DNA from: Bacteroidetes bacterium GWA2_31_9b
Lineage (GTDB): Bacteria; Bacteroidota; Bacteroidia; Bacteroidales; UBA12077
NCBI GenBank assembly: GCA_001769005.1
Contig: MENE01000119.1
Location: forward strand, 45,886 to 53,446
Direction of reading: 5' to 3'
DNA: 7,561 nt
Part shown: positions 1-5,248 of the stretch, piece by piece
Numbering within the stretch: the first letter of the stretch is position 1
Layout: each line of letters begins with the position of its first letter
The notes under the pieces: generated by a model
Seen by the model: only the letters and a program-made list of their open reading frames with translations
What the model was told of the DNA's origin: nothing
The model's database searches: none
Position numbers and translations under genes: made by a program

Positions 1-428
1 CAACTGGTGCCCAGGCATCAAGTGATGAATGGACTGATACGGATTGGCCAATGTTTAGATTTGCCGATGTTTATTTAATGTATGCTGAAGCTGTATTAAG
101 AGGTGGTACAGGTGGTAATTCCGGTAATGCTTTGGGCTATATTAACGAATTGAGAGAGAGAGCGTATGGTGATGATTCAGGTAATATCTCAAGTGGTGCA
201 CTTACATTAGATTTTATTTTGGATGAACGTGCTAGGGAATTATACTGGGAGGGCCATAGAAGAACCGATTTAATTCGTTTCAATAAATTTACCGGTAGCA
301 ATTACATTTGGCCTTGGAAAGGTAAAGTTAAAGAAGGTATATCAACTGATGATAAATACAAATTATTTCCTATTCCATCATCCGATTTAAGTGCAAATCC
401 TAATTTAGTTCAGAATCCTGGATATTAA
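1..428 (+). CDS. susD: RagB/SusD-family glycan-binding outer membrane lipoprotein (C-terminal part)
   Basis: Surface lipoprotein that partners a SusC TonB-dependent porin and caps it to deliver oligosaccharides. Only the last 141 codons are present: the frame is open from base 3 and ends at TAA 426-428, so the Met codon at 51 is internal, not the start. The visible part carries the C-terminal signature of the family: a helix reading FRFADVYLMYAEA, then LDERARELYWEGHRRTDLIRF, and a terminal FPIPSSDLSANPNLVQNPGY, which is close to the family consensus ending. The lipoprotein signal, the TPR-like helices and most ligand-binding residues lie off the left edge. SusE and SusF homologues and two GH13 enzymes follow directly, so an alpha-glucan such as starch or maltodextrin is the likely ligand. 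That specificity is inferred from context, because no binding residue can be checked here. The symbol is used in the family sense. Confidence 0.97.
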   Translation, partial: TGAQASSDEWTDTDWPMFRFADVYLMYAEAVLRGGTGGNSGNALGYINELRERAYGDDSGNISSGALTLDFILDERARELYWEGHRRTDLIRFNKFTGSNYIWPWKGKVKEGISTDDKYKLFPIPSSDLSANPNLVQNPGY

Positions 429-450
429 TGATTTTAAAAACTATTTAATT

Positions 451-1509
451 ATGAAAATATTAAAATATATAACTCCAATCTTATTCTTCACATTTATTAT
501 GTTGATGTCTTGTGAAGAAGATAAAGATTTAACTAAAATAAATGAAAATGATTTTGTTGCACCAGTTCTTAGTGGAATTGTTGTGGACCAAGAATTTGTT
601 TTAGTTAAAGATACTACAAGTGTTGATTCTCTTAAAGAAATTTGGGCTGTGTTGACATGGACAAAAGCTGATTATGGAAAGCCTCTAGCTACAACTTACA
701 CAGTACAAATTGATAAAGTTGGAAGTGATTTTGCAAATCCAATTGAATTTAATAATGCAAGTGAAAATGAGATTTCAATTTTAGTTGAAACAATTAATAC
801 AAAAATGTTTAATATGGAAGATAATTATTATCCTCCATTAGTAGAAGCTAATGTTGAAATTCGTATTAAAGCTATTGTTTCTGAATATATTGATCCTGTA
901 TATTCAGCTGTTACACAATTTTATTTAACACCTTACGATGCAGGAAAACCAAAGTTGTATGTAACAGGTACTCATCAACCTATACCTTGGGATTTTGCTT
1001 CAGCTCAAACTTTATATTCGCTAAATGAAGATAAAAATTATGAAGGTTATATATATTTAACCGATTGTGAATATAAATTGAATAAAACCCCGGATATTGC
1101 TTGGGGTGCAGGAGCTACTGCCGGTACTATAGCAATTGACGGACCAAACTTTTCAAATGCAACAGAAGGTATGTATTGGATTACTGTTGATACACTTGAT
1201 GCTACTATTAATACAGCATTACATAATTGGGGTGTAATTGGTTCTGCAACTCCTGGTGGTTGGGATACTGATACCAATATGGAATTCGATTTTGACCTAA
1301 AAAAGTTAAAAGTTACCTTAAATCTTACAGCTGATTTTATTAAATTCAGAGTAAATGATGCATGGACAATTAACCTTGGAGATAATGATGCTGATGGAAC
1401 AATGGAACAAGGTGGATCAGATATAGCAGTCCCTTCAGCAGGAAATTATACGGTATACTTAGATTTAAGTAATCCTGAAAGATTCTCATATGAATTAGTT
1501 AAAAATTAA
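451..1509 (+). CDS. susE: SusE-like starch-binding outer membrane lipoprotein, two C-terminal binding modules
   Basis: Surface protein expected to bind starch without cutting it. Residues 1-20 form a lipoprotein signal peptide with lipobox LMSC and lipidated Cys21. The following EEDKD is acidic, as in the surface-export signals of Bacteroidota lipoproteins. Residues 37-160 form a SusE N-terminal (FnIII-like) domain with the motif YTVQIDKVG. Two beta-sandwich binding modules follow at about 167-252 (contains AWGAGAT) and 258-352 (GVIGSATPGGWDTD, then KFRVNDAW). The second carries an acidic DxDxDG loop at D311-D315. N-domain plus two modules is the layout of B. thetaiotaomicron SusE (387 aa; here 352). 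The start is 22 bases after the susD-like stop, behind an A/T-rich leader without Shine-Dalgarno, as is usual in this phylum, so it is probably co-transcribed. Starch as ligand is inferred from family and neighbours. Confidence 0.92.
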   Translation: MKILKYITPILFFTFIMLMSCEEDKDLTKINENDFVAPVLSGIVVDQEFVLVKDTTSVDSLKEIWAVLTWTKADYGKPLATTYTVQIDKVGSDFANPIEFNNASENEISILVETINTKMFNMEDNYYPPLVEANVEIRIKAIVSEYIDPVYSAVTQFYLTPYDAGKPKLYVTGTHQPIPWDFASAQTLYSLNEDKNYEGYIYLTDCEYKLNKTPDIAWGAGATAGTIAIDGPNFSNATEGMYWITVDTLDATINTALHNWGVIGSATPGGWDTDTNMEFDFDLKKLKVTLNLTADFIKFRVNDAWTINLGDNDADGTMEQGGSDIAVPSAGNYTVYLDLSNPERFSYELVKN

Positions 1510-1522
1510 AAAAAATATTACA

Positions 1523-3247
1523 ATGAATAAAATAAAATATTTATTAATAGTCCTGGTTGCAGTTTTTATTTACTCATGCCAGGAAGATTTTGATAATCCT
1601 CCTGCACCGCTGACATTCAACAATGTTGGACCTGTAGTAACTGATAGCATTGATAATACGCCAGCTATACTGCTTAAAGCTAATGAAGCAATTGCTTGGG
1701 ATACATTAGCATGGAATGCGGCTGTATTATATGAAGAACAGGGTTTAATTACACACTATTCTGTTCAGATTGATGAACAAGGTAATAATTTTGCTTCTTT
1801 ATTTGAGATAGAAAGCAATACAACTTCTGATACAGGAATTATTATTACTGTTGGAAACCTTAATACTGAACTTTTAGCGAATGGTTATAGCCCGGTACAA
1901 ATGTATAATCTTGAGTTAAGAATCAAAGCTTTTGTACATAGTGATTTAGATTCTGTTTATTCTAAAGTATATTTATTTACAATTACAACTTATAAAGATA
2001 TTCCTGTTCCTGATGCATTATATTTGTTTGGAGATGCAACTACCGTTGGTTGGGGAGCTGATACTTCTTTAGCTACTTATAAAGATGGTGGTACATTTAC
2101 TATTTTTACATATCTTGAAAATAATAAGAAATTCAGATTTCTGAAAGCACAGAATACAAATGATAATACATATAATTTTGGAAGTCTCATTACTTTACCT
2201 GCTACTGTTTCAAGTGCAGAAGATGCTGATAAGAATTTTTTATTTACTGGTGCAACAGGCTGGTATAAAATCGAAGCTGATTATTTGGCTAGTACACTAA
2301 CAATTGCAGAACATACAGTTGGATCCGTAACTTACACTTATGACTATAATAATCTCTATCTTGTAGGTGATTACAATTCAACCGATGGAGTATGGGATGC
2401 AAATAATGCTGTTGCCTTTACTAAGGTAAGTGAAGGTTTGTTCTCTATTGAGAAAGTATTAAAAGATGGAGCGGCATTTAAGTTTATTGGACAGCAAAGT
2501 TGGGGCGATCTTGACTGGGCTAATATTAAAGAAGAAGGTAATAGCGGTATGCTTGGTCCAAAAGAGTTTAATGGAAATATTACTTTTGATGGAGGAGATA
2601 AAACCTATGAAATAAAAGTAAATATTAAACAAGGTACTTATACTCTTACAGAAATTGCTACTTTACCACAAGCTATATATTTAGTTGGAACTATTAATGG
2701 GTGGAATAATTATGGGCAATATATAGCAGCTCTAGGTAATGATATACATGTGGCATATCAGTATTTAGATGATGCTTCAGAAATAAAAATTTTAATTGAA
2801 AGAAGCAGTTGGGATGGTCTCTGGGGAGCAGGAGCAACTCCAGGAGAAATCGCAGATGGTGGTGGTAATATTGTAGTTTCTGGCTTACCAACTTATACTG
2901 TTCCTGGATTCTACGAAATTAAGTTTGATCTTTTTAATGGAACGGTTGTTTTAACTCCTGTAGCCATTGGAGTTATTGGTGATGCTCAGGCAGGTGGCTG
3001 GGGTACTGATGTTGATTTGACTTACAATGGAACTTCTAAAAAGTGGGAAGGCCAGGTTACATTTTTAGCTACAGGTGAGTATAAATTCAGGGCTAATGAT
3101 GATTGGGCAATAAGTTTTGGTGGATCACTTGATAATTTAATTTACAATGCTGGTAACATAGCTACACCTGGGGCTGGAACTTATGATGTTACATTAGATA
3201 TTAGCGGAACCGATAAATTTAGTGCAACAGTTACAATTGTGAAATAA
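1523..3247 (+). CDS. susF: SusF-like starch-binding outer membrane lipoprotein, four C-terminal binding modules
   Basis: Surface alpha-glucan-binding lipoprotein, 574 aa, paralogous to the gene just upstream. The signal peptide ends in lipobox IYSC with Cys19, followed by acidic QEDFD, consistent with surface display. Residues 38-157 are an N-terminal SusE/SusF domain (YSVQIDEQG, then LELRIKAFVHSDLDSVYSKV) that aligns along its length with that of the SusE-like protein. Four binding modules follow at about 163-265 (LYLFGDATTVGWGAD), 276-378 (LYLVGDYNSTDGVWD), 383-478 (IYLVGTINGWNN, LWGAGATPG) and 481-574 (GVIGDAQAGGWGTD, KFRANDDW). B. thetaiotaomicron SusF (485 aa) has three, so this one is enlarged. 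It starts 13 bases after the upstream stop, with no room for a promoter, so it shares that transcript. A terminator follows 16 bases after its stop. Module borders are read by eye; binding competence of each is not established. Confidence 0.92.
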   Translation: MNKIKYLLIVLVAVFIYSCQEDFDNPPAPLTFNNVGPVVTDSIDNTPAILLKANEAIAWDTLAWNAAVLYEEQGLITHYSVQIDEQGNNFASLFEIESNTTSDTGIIITVGNLNTELLANGYSPVQMYNLELRIKAFVHSDLDSVYSKVYLFTITTYKDIPVPDALYLFGDATTVGWGADTSLATYKDGGTFTIFTYLENNKKFRFLKAQNTNDNTYNFGSLITLPATVSSAEDADKNFLFTGATGWYKIEADYLASTLTIAEHTVGSVTYTYDYNNLYLVGDYNSTDGVWDANNAVAFTKVSEGLFSIEKVLKDGAAFKFIGQQSWGDLDWANIKEEGNSGMLGPKEFNGNITFDGGDKTYEIKVNIKQGTYTLTEIATLPQAIYLVGTINGWNNYGQYIAALGNDIHVAYQYLDDASEIKILIERSSWDGLWGAGATPGEIADGGGNIVVSGLPTYTVPGFYEIKFDLFNGTVVLTPVAIGVIGDAQAGGWGTDVDLTYNGTSKKWEGQVTFLATGEYKFRANDDWAISFGGSLDNLIYNAGNIATPGAGTYDVTLDISGTDKFSATVTIVK

Positions 3248-3263
3248 CTTGTATTTTTTAATC

Positions 3264-3291
3264 AAAAAGCCCGCATTAGCGGGCTTTTTTT
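3264..3291 (+). terminator. Intrinsic (Rho-independent) terminator after the susF-like gene
   Basis: A perfect GC-rich stem GCCCGC (3269-3274) and GCGGGC (3279-3284) encloses the loop ATTA. It is preceded by five A and followed by seven T, which lengthens the possible stem to 11 bp and supplies the U-tract. The leading A-tract means it could also stop transcription from the other strand, but no - strand gene is seen nearby. It lies 16 bases after the susF-like stop and only 19 bases before the ATG of the GH13 gene, so it separates the binding-protein genes from the enzyme genes. Confidence 0.92.
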
Positions 3292-3310
3292 ACCAACAAA
3301 CCAATAAAAT

Positions 3311-5206
3311 ATGAAAATAATAATTTCATTATTATTTGTATTCGTTTTTTTTATTAGCATTTCGTGTAATCAAAATAAGAGTGGTAATATTAAAAATATA
3401 GATAAAAAGGAATTAAGTTATGTCCCCGAATGGAGTAAAGAAGCAATTTGGTATCAGATATTTGTTGAACGCTTTAGAAACGGTGATAAAACAAATGATC
3501 CAACTGCATTAGATATTATTGGGACATATCCCGATAGTATTCCCGGAAATTGGCATATAACAGAATGGGGGCGTGATTGGTATAAATCCGACGATTATTT
3601 CAGTAAATCACCTCTTCCAAATAAATGGGACAATTTACAACTTAGAAGATATGGTGGCGATTTACAAGGTGTTTTAGATATGCTTAATTATATTGAATCA
3701 TTAGGAATAAATGCAATCTATTTTAATCCTGTCAATGATTCTCCATCATTACATAAGTATGATCCTCGTTATTGGAGCCATATTGATCGTAACTTTGGAC
3801 CTAACCCAAAGGAAGATATTGAAATTATTAAAACTGAAAATCCGGTTGATGTAAATACTTGGAAATGGACAAATGCTGATAAGTTATTTCTTAAAGTTAT
3901 TGAAGAATGCCATAATCGAGGGATTAAAGTTATTATGGATTATTCATGGAACCACACCGGAAAAGAATTTTGGGCTTTTTTAGATGTAAAAGAAAAAGGA
4001 GATAAATCTGAATTTGCTGATTGGTTCGAAATCGTAAGTTTTGATAACCCTTCTACTAAAGAAAATGAATTTAAATATAGTGGATGGGCAGGTGTACAAA
4101 CTATGCCTGAGATGAAAAAAGATATTATAGGATCACCAGATGATGTGCCCTTATTAGGTAACATACATAGTAAAGCAGCTAAACAACACATTTTTAATGT
4201 TACAAAACGTTGGCTTGATCCTAATAACGATGGAGATCCATCTGATGGTATTGATGGCTATCGACTTGATGTTGCCGAAAAAATTCCAACTGGATTTTGG
4301 CAAGAATATAGAATATTTGTTAAAAATGTAAATCCTGAAGCAGTTTTGATTGGTGAAATTTGGTGGAAAACCTGGCCCGATGAATTATTACTTCCACAAA
4401 AGTACTTGCAGGGTGATATGTTTGACGCTGTAATGAATTATCATTGGTATAGACCTGCACGTCATTTTTTTGCTGATGCTCCAAATGAGATGAATCCTAG
4501 CGAATTTGTTCAAATATTGAATGAAAAATTGGAAGGAATTGATCAAGATCGACAGAAAGCAATGATGAATCTTACATCAAGTCACGATTCACCACGAACT
4601 TCAACATCGTTATACAACAACGGCAGGGATAAGTATATGACCAAGCCATGGGAAAACAAAGATTATAAAATTGATAAACCCGATTTGAAAACCAGCAAAA
4701 TACAGGAAATGCTTTTAATTCATCAGTATACATTTATTGGAGCACCTCATATTTGGTACGGTGATGAGGTTGGAATGTGGGGATCTGATGATCCATGTAC
4801 TCGAAAACCAATGGTTTGGTCCGATATTAAGTACGATGATGAGATTACTCATCCACTTAATCAAAAAAGAAAAACTGATAAAGTTGAGCAGGATTCTGTT
4901 CTGTTAAGCTTTTACAAAAAGTTGATATCAATACGAAAAACAAATCCGGTTTTAGTTTTCGGAGATATTGATTTTAGTTTAATAGACGATAAAAATAAAA
5001 CTCTTGCTTACAACCGTTTTAACGAGACCAATGAAGTAGTAGTCGTCTTTAATAAATCACTGAATAAAAAAATATTAAGAATACCTGTACATATAAACGG
5101 AACTTTTATTAATGCCTTTGATAGTTCAATAGTTTATAATTCTGAAAACCAATTTTTGGAATTTGAATTAGAATCATTAACAGGAACTATATTGATTCAT
5201 AAGTAA
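3311..5206 (+). CDS. GH13 alpha-amylase/neopullulanase-like lipoprotein
   Basis: Retaining alpha-glucan hydrolase, 631 aa, expected to cut alpha-1,4 bonds in starch, pullulan or maltodextrins. The signal peptide ends in ISISC with lipid Cys19; the next residues NQNKSG are not acidic, unlike SusE and SusF here. The barrel begins at once (AIWYQIFVERF, 45-55), so there is no N-terminal CBM. All four GH13 regions are intact: I DYSWNH (D210-H215), II GYRLD with Arg318 and nucleophile Asp320, III IGEIW with acid/base Glu349, IV SSHDSPR with transition-state Asp426. FNPVNDSPSLHKYD (138-151) and the GAPHIWYGDE/DPCTRKPMVW stretch (477-503) resemble neopullulanase and cyclomaltodextrinase types. An Asp-rich loop at 303-315 probably binds calcium. 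Residues from about 545 on form the C-terminal beta domain. Only about 70 residues separate beta-3 from region I, so no SusG-like CBM58 insertion. Exact specificity is undetermined. Confidence 0.97.
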   Translation: MKIIISLLFVFVFFISISCNQNKSGNIKNIDKKELSYVPEWSKEAIWYQIFVERFRNGDKTNDPTALDIIGTYPDSIPGNWHITEWGRDWYKSDDYFSKSPLPNKWDNLQLRRYGGDLQGVLDMLNYIESLGINAIYFNPVNDSPSLHKYDPRYWSHIDRNFGPNPKEDIEIIKTENPVDVNTWKWTNADKLFLKVIEECHNRGIKVIMDYSWNHTGKEFWAFLDVKEKGDKSEFADWFEIVSFDNPSTKENEFKYSGWAGVQTMPEMKKDIIGSPDDVPLLGNIHSKAAKQHIFNVTKRWLDPNNDGDPSDGIDGYRLDVAEKIPTGFWQEYRIFVKNVNPEAVLIGEIWWKTWPDELLLPQKYLQGDMFDAVMNYHWYRPARHFFADAPNEMNPSEFVQILNEKLEGIDQDRQKAMMNLTSSHDSPRTSTSLYNNGRDKYMTKPWENKDYKIDKPDLKTSKIQEMLLIHQYTFIGAPHIWYGDEVGMWGSDDPCTRKPMVWSDIKYDDEITHPLNQKRKTDKVEQDSVLLSFYKKLISIRKTNPVLVFGDIDFSLIDDKNKTLAYNRFNETNEVVVVFNKSLNKKILRIPVHINGTFINAFDSSIVYNSENQFLEFELESLTGTILIHK

Positions 5207-5248
5207 TAATTATTGATAATTGAGAAGATATAATTTAATATAAATATT

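Noticed and set aside
51..428. A complete 125-codon gene starting at ATG 51
   Set aside because: The same frame is open to the left edge and already encodes protein-like sequence upstream, and the product is only the C-terminal end of a SusD protein.
1047..1277. Open frame of 76 codons on the - strand
   Set aside because: Lies fully inside the susE-like gene, has no recognisable domain, and the + frame is clearly coding. The same holds for the - frames at 2694-2891 and 3940-4191 inside the susF-like and first GH13 genes.
3214..3221. TAAATTTA near the susF 3' end, one base off the Bacteroidota -7 consensus, as a promoter for the GH13 gene
   Set aside because: No clear -33 TTTG at the right distance, it lies inside coding sequence, and its transcript would still have to pass the terminator at 3264-3291.
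5208..5221. Inverted repeat AATTAT-TG-ATAATT between the two GH13 genes, as a possible operator or hairpin
   Set aside because: Six A/T-only pairs with a two-base loop in a very AT-rich gap; easily due to chance, too weak for a terminator, and no matching copy was noticed elsewhere.
5229..5234. TATAAT as a promoter for the second GH13 gene
   Set aside because: Bacteroidota primary promoters use a TAnnTTTG -7 element, and a TATAAT in this AT-rich gap is expected by chance; no convincing -33 element is seen.
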